Positions 1 to 12,819 of a stretch of DNA of 64,000 bases are shown here, in pieces. Position 1 is the stretch's first letter; each line of letters begins with the position of its first letter. The position numbers and the translations under genes were made by a program. The stretch is from Monarcha castaneiventris obscurior (lineage: Eukaryota > Chordata > Aves > Passeriformes > Monarchidae): contig JAMPIT010000417.1 in assembly GCA_026261815.1 (NCBI GenBank), forward strand, positions 529,501 through 593,500, in the 5' to 3' direction. The notes beneath the pieces are model-generated. The model searched no databases. It was not told the origin of the DNA and saw nothing but the letters and a program-made list of their open reading frames with translations.

Positions 1-2506
1 CCTTAGTAAGGCAAGGAGAGATGTATGTAACATCACACAGATTATAAAAGTCGTGTGCTGACTTCACTTTTGTAGCACTTCCTAAAACATGGGGCTGTTT
101 CCTGCTAGCAATGTTAATTTGGTGCCAATTTTGGTAATTAGATAATTTTTAAGTGCCTTAATAAAAGCATTCAGTAGTGTACATTAATCTCCCTCATGCA
201 CGACGTCATTAATGCTTTGACTTTTTCCTCCTGAGGAAGCAGTAGGATGGGTAGCAAAATTAAGAATTAGTCATGTTGCTAGGATGTAAGAGTTTTATGC
301 ATGCAGCATAATCTGTTCTGAATATGGCTGCAGTATTTAATTGCAAGGTTTGCAAAAAGAAAAGTTCTGAATGAAGAATAAAAAGAATTTTAAGGAAAAA
401 CAATATTCTAGGCTTTGTTTTAAATGTCTAAATTAATTGACAAAGAAAGCCTATCTACTTGCCAGACTTGATATAACATTCTTGACATTAAAAACTAATT
501 TTGTATAAATTTACATTATATTACATGCCACTAATCTTTCTTATCATGAAATTCAACCATGAATTTTTATTCTCTCTTAATCACCATTTTCACAAGTAAA
601 CTTGTAAGAGAAGAATAAGCCCCTATCATTTAGACAAATAGCAATCAGTTGACTGAAGAACTATCACCCAAGTGCCATTTTAGATATATTATTTTACAAA
701 TCTCCAATAAGTAGGCCTGAATGTAAAAGTTAGATCTGAACTTTGAATTCAGGACCTACACATCATCTTTCTTTAAGTAGGTGGAACACAAATACTCTGT
801 TCTCAAGTCTTATATATATAGGTTTGGAGACTGAACTCATTGCAGCGTTCATCCCAGAAACATTTTGAAACAGGCGGAGCTTGCAAACTGGGACCCTGAT
901 CAGGGCTGGTTTTACTTGGTCTTCTTTTCCACTGCTTTCAGACTGTTTGTGCCATTTGCAGTGTGTGGCTGTAAGATGGAGCAATCTGGGTTGAGCAGAG
1001 AGATCAGAGTCACAGGCCATTTCTCCCCTGCTGGAGAAAGAGCACTATGTAGCAAAGGAAGAACAGGCTTGCTTTGAATGTTGGTCATTGGTCTTCATCC
1101 AGCAGGGGACTCAAGTACTAAGCTATTAGAAGAAAGGTTCTTCATGAAATCCATAGTGGTTATAACATATAGTTGCACATACAGTCCAAATTCATCTGAA
1201 TCACCTAAAATCCCACGGCACACATTTTTCAGACCATCCTTCTTCTGGACCTCTAGCTTACAGTAATTTTGTGGCCAATTGATTCTTTTGCAGATCCTAT
1301 TAAATTCTATCTGAAATATTCTGTAGGTGCAAAATTACCCTATGCCTGTGAAATCCAGGGTATAAAGGGTAATTGTAAAGGGTGTGATAATTTTTAAACA
1401 TTCACACCTAATCGTATCCATATCTGCATAGTCTAGACTCTAATTTACAGTTTTCAGTTTAAAGAATCACATCTTTGTTTTAATGCATAATTGATGTTTG
1501 AGGGCACTGTAAGCTTCAAGGTTTTGTGGCATCCAGATAAAACATGATTTCATATGCACAGGAAGCAAGCTGGCTTCTATTTTTTTTTGGTTTTTATCAC
1601 TTGTATTGATACCAAATAGACGGGGATGAAAAAGGCAGCCTCTAATTTGTCTCTGTGTACTAAACATAAAAAGAAGAAGAAGGCTTTTAAAATTCAGAGC
1701 AATTCTGTCAAAAGATTGCTATATCCAGGTACTTATTCCACTTCATTTCTCATTTGCATATGAAATCTTGCCTGACAGGTCTCTGAATGCAGAGTAAATT
1801 AGAAAAGTTACCCACTCCTTATCCATTATTTATGTGCTGCATCATCTAAAATTACTGAGTTTTCTTCATATACACTGTGCTAAGGTATAAAATTAGTATA
1901 AAAACTAGATATATAATGGGTTTGGGGCTTTTTTTTTATTTGCTAGAAATAAGAGCATAAAAGCATTAGCAAAGGTTTTCTTCGTAATTAACCTTTGGCA
2001 TTTTAAAGAGTCAAGATATAAGCTGCAAAGAACAGCTTTAGATCCTACCCTGAAGAGGAAAGAGAAATGACTATCTAAGTTAATGAACTCAGTTCTGTAA
2101 TGGACTGAATAGAGATAATTGATATGAAGTAATAAGAAAATCTGGCAAAAGCTGAAAGGGGAAACTCTTCAAGCTGGTGTGAAATAACGACGGAGAGCCA
2201 ATGACAGAGAATAAGTCAGACAGTAAGTAAGCAGCACGATGTGTACAACTGCCACCAGATTTCCTGCTGAGCAAAGTTGCACTGAAGAATTATTGTATGA
2301 CTTCTACAGTATGAAGGAGGATTCCTGATAGCATGAGGCAACATCTCATTGTAGATATCATTGTGTATATATTTTTTTGAAGAATCTGCTTTACCTTCTC
2401 AGATGTACTTCCACTTTGCAAATCCTTTACCTGAAGAGAATTTTTAAGGAAACTGCTACTTCCTCCTGCCCAGAGCCATTTATGAATTACATCCTCCCCC
2501 TCATTA
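1..2506. other. Unique AT-rich non-coding DNA
   Basis: No gene, RNA or recognisable mobile element is visible. Open frames are short (the longest about 85 codons), lie on both strands and overlap each other, as expected by chance. The composition is AT-rich with ordinary short A and T runs. Intergenic or intronic DNA is the simplest reading. Confidence 0.6.
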
Positions 2507-3115
2507 GTCACAGAATGGTAGAATTATAGGATGGTTTGGTTTGTAAGGGAAATTTAAAGGTCGTCTATGATGACCCTTCAAGAAGGAGGGATGTCTTCAA
2601 CAACATTCGATTGTTCAGAACCCAATCTAACCTGATCTTGAATGTTTCCAGGGATGGGGCATCAACCACTTCTCTATGACAAGGTTTCATGATCCCCACT
2701 GCAAGAAATTTCTTCCTTATATCTAGTCTGAACTCATGCTCTTTTTGATTAAACCTTAAGATTTACACCTTGTTCTATCAGGCCCCACTAAAAAGCCTGT
2801 CCACATCTTTCTTTCAAGTTTCCTTTAAGTATTGAAAGGCCACCATAAGGTCCCCCTGGAGCCTTCTTTCCTTCAGGCTGAACAGCTTCAGCTCTTCCAG
2901 CCTTTCCTCATAGGACAGGTGCTCCATTCCTGTGATCATTTTCGTGGCCCTCCTCCAATCCAATCTAACAGGTTCATGTCTTTCTTGTGAGGGGTTCCCA
3001 AAGCTGGATGCAATATTTCAGTGAGTCTCACTGATGTGGAGTCAAGGGGTGGCATCACCTCCCTCATCCTGGTGGCCATGCCCTTATTTGATGCAGCCCA
3101 GGATACTCAGCTGTG
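2507..3115 (-). mobile_element. CR1 LINE, 5'-truncated copy
   Basis: The element reads on the minus strand, so its 3' end is at the left. The left edge carries the reverse complement of the CR1 tail ('cagaatggtagaattatagg' followed by 'atggtttggtttgtaaggga'). Further right are the reverse-complemented CR1 3' UTR and reverse-transcriptase C-terminus, seen as 'cttcagctcttccagccttt', 'cctcataggacaggtgctcc' and 'gatgcagcccaggatac'. About 0.6 kb of a full element of some 4.5 kb remains, the usual result of incomplete reverse transcription. Many substitutions and small indels show an old, dead copy. The right edge is uncertain by tens of bases. CR1 is the dominant LINE of birds. Confidence 0.92.
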
Positions 3116-6100
3116 CCAATGTGACTCCTTGCATGATCATACAGTAAAATGGACCAGGGAAATTGTCCATTTTAGAATAAAGCTAATCTTCAAAATCTGA
3201 TTCCTGTATTTAAGAGGGACCATTAAAGAGAACGTTCAGGTGAACAACTGAAGTAGCAGAGTAAGGAGGAGAGTAAGAAGCAGAAAAAAGAGATCAGGAG
3301 GAGGATGGGATGGTCATCTTTTGGTATGGTGTCCTGAAGATGGATTCAGCAGCTGTGTGAGTGCTCTCCCAGAAGGTCAGAAGCCTTAATTAGCCCGAAA
3401 ATATTTAAATCCCAGCTCCCAGTTCCTGTACTATCATCCTAATTACCTGCATGAAAGGTACTGGGGAGGACTGGGGTATATAATTCACTGCTTATCCTGA
3501 TCAAGACAGTTCAGAAGCTTGCAGGGCTATTGACCAAGCAAGGAGTCAAATCTCTATTTCAGTGATTCAAGCACTTGTCTGTAGGGAGGGCATCCACCTT
3601 TCAAGGATTTCAAATGCACTTCACACTAAACTGCATTGGATGGAAATATTTACTGGTCTTGATGAAGTAAAAGGTGTTTGATCTGTGAAATTCAATTACA
3701 TATTTGTGTTATTGCCATCTAAAGTAGTTAGACATCCAGTAATGGTAGGATTTAAAAGTTGTCTTTATGTTCAGCACTTTCTCTTGGCCAAGTTTGGTAG
3801 CCCTCAATCTGACACACTCACTGCTGTGACCCTCTGAGAAGTCCCATGTGCTTCCCCAGTTTAGGAGGAGAGCTGAGATTTACCACTGGCTGCAGATTCC
3901 AGTCTCAGAGGGTATGCTTCTAAATTAGGCAGTGCAATGCTAAGCAACACAGTACATAAATCACCTTGTGGAAGTACCTAAATACTCAGGGTTTTCAGTA
4001 GCTGCAAAAATGAGAGACTGAATAATCAGATTTCTACTTTTTATTGCTTCTTATATGTCACCCAAATCCTCTCTTCAGATACAAATAACTGATCCTGATA
4101 AAGATAAAACAAAATCTTTATATATTCTGTTTTAGGTGAAATGTCTAAAAACCTTCTTTTTCTGATAAATAAAGGACAAATGCTTGATGTGAGGATAAAT
4201 GCTAGAATACCTGGGGCTGGGAGAGTCCCCTATGCTTGAGTCATATTTGTGGTAGAAGCTTGCCACAGCCTGGTGAATTTGCAAGAGTGGAATTTTCCAT
4301 GAACTAGTGCCACCATAGTATGCACTGTGTAAAGTTCAGTTTATAAATTTAGGAAAAAACCCCACCAAAACCACAAGTCTGTAACTTTTGGCAAAGTAGA
4401 AAACTAGATTTTTGGTCATGGGTTATCTGCTGAGATTATTCTTTTAACTCTATGTGAGCTGGCTCATGTAGTTTTAAAAGAAAGTTGAACTTTATTATTA
4501 TCATCAGTGACACAGGAATATCAGACAAGTAATGGAAATTTCATACATACAGTGCACATCCAATCATATAGATATCACAGTGATGACAATGAAAAGGGTA
4601 GTAAATTTTGTTCCTTAATTATTTAGGTCTCTAAAATACATGTGTGTGTTTTAAGGATAGTGATAAACCTGCAATGGGTCATTTATCCTAGGCACACTTG
4701 TACATAGGCAAGTTATAGTAGTAGGGAAAAGGATGGCAAAGAGCCTACTCCTTCCCCAACCCGTTCCTCCAAGGCAGTGATGCCTGTTCCAACATCAGTG
4801 GTGCCTGTGGGTGTTTGAGGTCTAGAAGGAAAGAAAGCTTCCTTCCATCATCCCTCTGACGAACAATCTCAAGAAGCCAAGTGGTCTTGCATGTTGAGCT
4901 GAATGTGAGACTTGTGTTTTGAGTGCAGCAGCTGGATCATGAAGAACAGATGATAAGCTCAGATTTGGGCCTAGAGCACTAGAGCAGTAACCAGTGTATG
5001 CATTTAATGCAGTCTCAGTTCTTGAGTTATCCAGCACAATTTCAGAGAATCAGGAGTTTAAACTTAAGTTTGGTAGGTGAACATAACCCAGCAGTGAGGT
5101 CAAGAGCACTAAAGACCTTTCAGTATCTATTCCTAACGGTTTTAATTGCAAAAACAAAACTACATTTAATTGGTAGTTGAGTGGGACATGGTGTTAGTCT
5201 GATATCAGAGAGAACCATAACTAAGTTAGTAACAGTTTAAAAACAGACCCTGAATGAGCTTTCCCAAACTTAGCTAGTGTTTGAGACACTGCCTTGATTG
5301 TGCTGTTTCCCTTATTTTTACTTTCAAAGCAATGCATAAACGAAACAGATAGATAAGGTCACTCTACTAGGATGAGAGCCTCTGTTACTCGAAGACAGAA
5401 CTCTGCTGCCTTTAAATTAGAATCAACAGGAGCTTAAAGTCACGCATATGTATGAGCAGTGTACTGATTTGAAATAATAATGAGAATTCCATCATTTAAG
5501 TCCTGTATGTTTTTAAATATAGCTTTAGATGTAACTTCAAGTAGCAAATTACTTCTCAGTGTTCAGTGACACACAGAAGAGCAACCAAAAATAGAATTAA
5601 TGTACTTTTGATTTGCATAAAAATCATACTAAGAAAGAATGTGCTATGGTTAGAAAGATAAAAACAACAATCCAATGAGTGCAGTGGGAAATAATGTCAT
5701 TCTTGTGTGAATTATTTCCAGTTTAAGCCACTGAATATTTTAAAGAAATGCTAAATGTACTACTGAATAATTTTATATCTGTAGAGTTCAAAATATGGTG
5801 AAATATTGCTGTTTGAGATCTGAACCTAACAAGTATCAAGAAGGCTTTGCCAAAGTAAGTATTGACAAAGAGCAGGAAATGGATTACTTAAAAAAAGGTA
5901 AGAGAAGCAAATCAGTCATTCCAAACAATCTGAATCTTAAGGGAAATGGAAAATAAACTCATACAAACCTCTGGTAGTGCAGTTTTTAAATATTATGACA
6001 ATCAAGGTGAAATGGGAATATGGCAGAGAGAAAAATGTGTTATTGACTCTGTCCCCAAGGTTTTAAGCAAAAACGTCTGTCTATTTCTCTCCTCGTTTAA

Positions 6101-7909
6101 TCCCTAGTTCTTCCATTAATGTCCATAATGTTCTCAGCTGTAATCTGCCATACTACAAGGCATCATCTACTCACAACCAACTGGTCAACTCCAGTATGAC
6201 ATATTTTAAAATAAGGATAAATTAGATGTTTCAATCTATGATTTTTTTCGGGTCATTTTAATATTAATTTTTGGTGTTGAGTTATAAACACTTTGTCTTG
6301 TTTCTCTGTCAGTTTAACAGCTTGCCATGCACACAGCATGTATTGCTCATTACTGCCTGTGGCTCATTCATAGTAACAACGTAATTCATAGCACAGGAAA
6401 AGCTCAAAGCTGTAGGCACCCAGGCCTCAATTCTGAAAGATGCAGAGTAGTCTGGCTCTTGCCCAGTAAAGCCTTTGAAGCACATATTTATTGTTTGTGT
6501 AATTGATTTTTTTGTCAAGAGGTGCATAAAAATAAAGCACATGACTAAGGCTTTTGCTGAAGGAACTCCAGGGTACTCAGGACCACCTATTTCTGATGCA
6601 GCCATATGTTTGCTGGCAAAGTTGTTTGCAGGAACAGACCTGCTTCTAATACCAGTTTTTGCTTTAATTTTATTCTGTCATAAGTAAGAAAGCTTCTTCA
6701 TAGTTGTTTTGAAGTCTGTGATGTGGCACCAATGTACCCTTTCCTCACTCTCACAGTGCCGATCTTGATGTGAACCCACATATAGCCATGCCTCCTACCA
6801 CCATTCCTTCTCTTTCCATTCTCTCCTCCCCTGTTCTTCCAAAGCTATTACTGATGTAAAAAACCCTCTCTATTCCAGCGAAGCTACTATTCACTGGGCA
6901 AAGAAAAAGATTTACTACTTTAATTTTAAATGCTGTGTCTGGATGCTTTCAGAGATGAGAAACTGAAATGATGTAGCACGTACCTAATAAAGTCTCTTTA
7001 AACTGAGAATCACAGAGAGATTTAAAAAAAAGAAATGCCATGCCCACAACTCTAATAGAATACTTGCACTTTACAACTTAATGGACTTCTCTTTGAAGGT
7101 AATTTTCTATTAGGAACAGGTAAAGTGAAAAAATATGTATCCCATGCCAGCTGGACATGTTTGTAGAATAGCTTGTCTTAGAAAAGTATGTTCTCTTTTT
7201 CTTAGGTGACTAAAAGAAAACAAGAAAAATAAGTATCATTTCAACCAAGAAACATCACCTCCATTCTCTTCTCTACTGATACAGATTTACTCCATGGTTT
7301 CCCTAGCATGACACCAACAGAGGCTGTTAGATATTAAAAATATCTTTATAAAAATTTTTGCCTTCCCTTGCATGCTTGAAATTTCTACTCTTTACTATGT
7401 TCAGAAAGAAGAACAAAATGGAGGGGATTAATAACTCCGAGGTATGAGGATGAGGAAGAACGAGGACATTTACCAAAACTTTTCTGCTGTCCATCTTGAG
7501 CCTTGCCATAGGAAACCTCACTCAACCTGTCACTTATCATGATGTCATGTGAGTGTTGCATATAAAGGGCTTGTCAAATTGTTATATTTGGGAGCTGGAC
7601 TCCTTTCCTTTTTCGAACTTATAATTAGAGTCCCCGAAATCAGATATTGCCAAGTACCACAAAAACTATGCACTTATTAATTTTTTTTTTTGTTATTTTT
7701 TATTCACTTCTTTCTTTTTTTCTTCCTTCTTACACTCTTACCTCTTCCATGGAACAAGAACCACGTTCTGGCACCAGCCAAAGAAGCAATTCAGTTTGTG
7801 TTTGGATCTGCCTTCAGTGGCATTACACATTGCTAAATTAAACATTAGAGCTGAAGAGTCCCAGATTTGGTCTAGAACACTCATCATCTTTGACTCTGAC
7901 TTGAAAAAA
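3116..7909. other. Unique AT-rich non-coding DNA
   Basis: I see no gene or clear repeat in this 4.8 kb. Open frames reach only about 98 codons, and the longest pairs are antisense shadows of each other near 6.3-6.7 kb with no codon bias or recognisable motif. A donor-like 'aaaggtaaga' occurs near 5.9 kb without a convincing exon in front of it. Confidence 0.55.
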
Positions 7910-7944
7910 CATTTAAACATATGAAAAGCATTTAAACATATGAT
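7910..7944. repeat. Short direct repeat, 16-bp unit, period 19
   Basis: The word 'catttaaacatatga' occurs at 7910 and again at 7929, separated by 'aaag'. This is a local duplication, probably from replication slippage. Nothing suggests a function. Confidence 0.8.
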
Positions 7945-10900
7945 TCTCAAGTTTTACTTCCCCTGATATGAGTGAGACACTGAGGTATGAATGTGGTAAA
8001 AAGCATTCATGATTAAGTATGCACATCATTATTTTGCTGGATGAAGGAACAAATGCCTTCTCTTAAACTATTTATATAATAGGCCCCAATCTTGTAGGTT
8101 TGCAGCCTGTGCTCTGGCTTTCAGTTGCATTAGTTTCCATACCCAAATGCCTTTCAAATTCAGTTCTGCTCTCCTGGCTAATATGAACGCTCGTAAGAAT
8201 ACGGTAATTAAACACCATTACAAAGATATGCACGTTCCAAGCTGAACAACCGCAGGCCCCTTTCCAAGAACCTTTTTTTACTTTCCTCATGATCTGTAAT
8301 TTTCCTGGCTTCTTATTTATGCTTCTCAGCTATCAAACCAGTTTCATGTGACCCTAGTAAATGCTTTGTAATTTTGTTGCTGTTGCAGACTCCCACTGCA
8401 CTTCTCTGATGAGTGAAAAAATACAAACCCAGCAAGGTGAAAAAATTCAGTAATCTGTGGAACCCCAGCTTCCACTGGCTTTGCCAGCTTTTACTCAGGG
8501 CAGCATTTATAGAATAGCCTAAGCAGCCACAAAAAAAAGAGAGATTTGATGGAACTGACCCCCATTGGTAGTGAAGTTTGTCATGCATTTGTGGGAGTTA
8601 ATCTTAAGAAATAAAGGTCGCATTTGACCTGTCAACACTGGGAGATGTTGGCCTCTAGATCACCTGTGCTTCAAACATTATAGATCTCAATATTTTCTAA
8701 AGGATTTTGTGAAATATGTTTGTGTTCTTTTTAAAGAAATTAATTTCCAAATCTGCAAGTCAGTTGAACAGATATGGGGAGGTTTTCTACAAAAAATATG
8801 TTATTTTCATGTAAAATCTTTTCATGCCAGCTGGTAGAATGGTTTCCAAAACGCAAATATTTTGTGATCTTATGTTATCTCCTACTGTATGCAGCTCTTT
8901 TTACCTGTTGTACAGAGGCATCAAGTTCTATCTAGATCTCTTTGTAGCCATCCAAACAGAAGACAGATGTAACAAACACTACATAGTATGTATCAAATGT
9001 AAGCATAGAATGGTCTAAAGCTTGTGAATCACTTCAGAACCTTGAAACATTTAGTGGAAAGAGCAGTCGTGGTGAAAAACTTCCACTGCTATTTGTTGAA
9101 TAAACAAGTCAGTTTGTGGCTAGAAAGAAGCAATCTTTATAGCAGTACTGAACTTTAGGTTTTTAACTGTTATGAAATTTGGTTTAGTCGTCCCAGGTAA
9201 GAAAGAAGCTCTGAGGCATGTGTTCTAAGTCTTCAAATGTGGGATCTCATGATCTGCAGAGTGATTTTATTATAGAATAATTAAAATATATAATAATATA
9301 TATTTTACTATCTGTACTGTATATTTTTTCACATCATATATTTAAGATAAGGCAGTATGAGAAGTAATCTAGTTTTTTTATGCTCCAAAAATAGCCAGTG
9401 GATAGACAGAGTCCTCCAAAGAGAAATTCAGGGCATTTTGCTGGGTTTCTGAACTGAAATATCCTTTCCAGGATCTCCTTTCCCCTCACCAATTATTCAA
9501 AGAGCTCAGACAGACAGAAGAAACAGCAAAATAAAATGCATGAACTTATGTGATGAAACCATCAACTGCTCGTCCTAATTCTAATGCATCAAGGCTCAGG
9601 AGAATATTGCACATCACAGTGGTATAAGGGAGAAAATAGGAATAAATGCTCACAGGCATCTGTGGACTGCTCATTAGGAAAAAAAAAAAAAACCTGAAGG
9701 GAAGAGAAGGGGAGAAAAGCACCAATTGTTTCTTTCTTCTATTAATGGGAAATTTGAAACATTTTGTTTGGCAAAGATTCAAAAATATTATTTTTTGGGT
9801 TTGCTTCTCATGGGCTCATTGTCAACTGTGGTGGGATTTTGTGCTCTTTTTCTGGTGTTGTTTTTGTTTTGGCTTTTTTTTTTTAATTACAGTGTCATCC
9901 TAATTCAACCCCATAAATCCCACTGTTAGCTAGATCTCAGGACCTCACACTCAGATTTGCTCAAGTGAGGCCCAAAATGGGAAAAGTAAGTAATAACAGA
10001 TCATGGCTGCAGAGCATAGCACTGTTTGGGACAGGCTGTCACCCGCTGATCACTGACTGGTGTCCAAGTCTAGAAGCACAGATGTGCATACCAAACATGG
10101 TGAGAGAAATCAGAACCAGAAGAGAAAGGAAAAATGAAACAAAAATAAAACACATCAACAATAAAAAGAATGAAAACATAGTACATATCCTCTTGGGGAA
10201 TTATAAATTCCAGTGTTTCTAAGATTACATAAGATTATTACTTTTTCTGCTTTCTAGAAGTTTTGATACTCGCCCTTGTCTTTTCATGCTGTATAGGAGA
10301 GTGCGTGGCTGCATAGTTTGAATGCTTGTGACTGACTTTATACTGGACTGCACTGTGCCTACTTTTCATAGGCCAAGCGTCCTGTGCAATGGCAATGGAT
10401 TCTAAAAACTAAATTTAAGATAGTACCAATTGCCTCTTGCCATCTATGAATGTCTTTGATAGAGACTGTATGCTAACAGGTAATGCTAAGATTACTAAAG
10501 CATTGCTGGAAAATGAAAATCGATCTGGAGCTACAGGAAAAGAAACCAAATCTATTTACTTATATTTACTATTTATAGGTCTCACTTGGTTCTGACAAAA
10601 TATTTAAATCACGATTCTGATAGAAAATTTCCAGAAAAGCTTCTCAGCAATAGCAAGCACTGAGGTGTTGCCTCTGGCTTTCAATCACTAAGATCTTTGT
10701 CTTCTCTGCTCACAACATGTGCTTCCAGCAAAAGCTTTTCTGAAACCATCAAGATTTTCTCAGTAGGAATAAGAGTAGCTCTTTACTTCAGCTGTTTTTG
10801 TAGATACCCAGATGGACCATTATTTCCTTAGTTTTCAGTTACCCTTGGTTAGTCTATTAAAACTTCTGCCTGTGATTGACATCAGTGAAAGTCATCTCTA

Positions 10901-11068
10901 ATACATGATTTTATATATACTTTCATTTAATCTAAATATATAAGTATTCCTGCTGATGTCAGTGAAATTGCACACACAAGGTTGTGAGCATGTGTATGTC
11001 CCTAGAATGAGGGTCTACTTGGAGGAAAATTAAAAGAGAGAAATCAAAAAAGAATCTCTGTAATGAAA
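7945..11068. other. Unique AT-rich non-coding DNA
   Basis: There is no defensible gene. The stretch includes an AT-only tract near 9.27-9.33 kb, a run of 14 A near 9.68 kb and a T/G-rich tract near 9.84-9.89 kb. Two overlapping open frames at 9.65-9.93 kb are phenylalanine- and leucine-rich because they read through this T-rich tract, so they are compositional artefacts. Confidence 0.55.
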
Positions 11069-11209
<141 letters not shown>

Positions 11210-11443
11210 GAAAAATTGTTTTTCCAGAGATTCCTAGCATAAACATAGCAGTCCTATAGAAATGCAACAACAGGTAATGTCAGACTTCCAAAAATAAAAA
11301 TGTCAAAAGTAATTTACTTGCTGAGTTCGCTGTACCACATCGTTTCATCAAGAAGAGACTCTTCTGTAAGGCCTGCTTTCAGAGAAGGTATTAAGAGGCA
11401 GTAAGACCTTAAATCATTACAGACAGTCATTATATTGATAAAT

Positions 11444-11473
11444 ACAAAGTGTTTATATTCACAAAGTGTTTAT
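11444..11473. repeat. 13-bp direct repeat
   Basis: 'acaaagtgtttat' occurs at 11444-11456 and 11461-11473, a period of 17 bases. It is a small local duplication with no evident role. Confidence 0.8.
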
Positions 11474-12514
11474 CTTTAGCTTTAAATTACTTTGCTTTGC
11501 TAAAAAACATTACATACACTAGTCAAAATCAGTTTTTTTCCAAAGGTTTTTGTTGTGGTTTTTGTTTTTCCCTCTTCAAGTTCAATTAAAAAAAAATCCA
11601 AAAGCACAGGTTTCTCAGAACACTCAGTACTGAAAAGTACTTGAATATGTTTGTGTCAGCAATTTCTATTTCTTTAAGGTCAGACCTGGTTGAGACCCTA
11701 TTAAATGCAGAGAGAACATTTCATTTACTTAAACAGACACTGAAGTAGACAATGCCATAAAGTTGCAAAAGCAAATAGATATTTATATATCATTTGGGGT
11801 CAGCTTAGCATTATAATGTTTCCCAAATGTATAAAGCTGCTCTCAGGCAATAAATCAGAATACAAAAAAGGAAATTTAACGTTAAGTTGTCCTAAGCCAA
11901 ATATTTTTTGTATCTGCTCAACAAACTGAAATACGGCAATATGGAAATCAAAGTGTTTTTTCGTAAGAATACCAATACAAATGCCATCACGATTTTTCAA
12001 AGGCTTCTAAAGAAATTAGTACTTCAGCTTTTTTTTTGAACTTTGAATTAAAAAAAAAAAATTCATTCATAGCGGGAATAATAAATTTTTCTACATCCTA
12101 CTAAAAATTATAACAGACTCTGCTGTGTGGTAGTACATGATAACATAGCTAAACAGATAAAAGGTAGGACAGATAAATGATAATATTCCTTTGGTGTATG
12201 AAGTCAAATTATTCAATAAGAATCCTATCTCCTTTGTTTACTCTTCAGTCACCTATTCACAAGGTATGAGTTGTTTAAACACAGAGTATCCTTGAGAATT
12301 TAGAATACTTCACCACTGCAATTATTACAATCTATTTATTTATTTATTTGGAAAAATAAAAATTAGAATTTTGGATGTGAAAGTGATAAATAATGGCTAA
12401 TAAAGACGTATAGTTGTAATGAAAAGTAGTATCTGAAAACAGATGAGTCAACTGTTATCTGTGGCTTATAAAATAGGTAGGAAGAAAATATAAAAAAGCC
12501 CTAGTTTAAGATTT

Positions 12515-12556
12515 GGGGGGTTTTGTTTGTTTGTTTTTGTTTTGTTTTGTTTTGTA
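12515..12556. repeat. T/G-rich (TTTTG)n low-complexity tract
   Basis: A run of six G is followed by TTTG and TTTTG units. This is low-complexity sequence of a kind common in bird non-coding DNA, and no gene is associated with it. Confidence 0.85.
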
Positions 12557-12795
12557 GTTTTCATTTTTAAAACTCAAGGCTAATATTTTCTTTCTTCTAT
12601 TTTGTTTTTCATGTTCTACTTCATTCCATGGATGTTTGTCTGTGCATTATCAACCATTTTAGGCCTTGCAAACCTTTAAAGTGGGATACCACACTGTAAT
12701 TTTCTCTTTCAAATAAGAGTTAATATGCAGTGGTGTTCACAGAGGAATCAACGGATGCTGCCACTTACAGTGAGAAGATGCTGCCATTCTACTTC

Positions 12796-12819
12796 TCTGT
12801 GGTATCTTCTGTGGTATCT
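12796..12819. repeat. Exact 12-bp tandem duplication
   Basis: 'tctgtggtatct' is repeated twice head to tail with no mismatch. It is probably a recent slippage duplication. Confidence 0.85.
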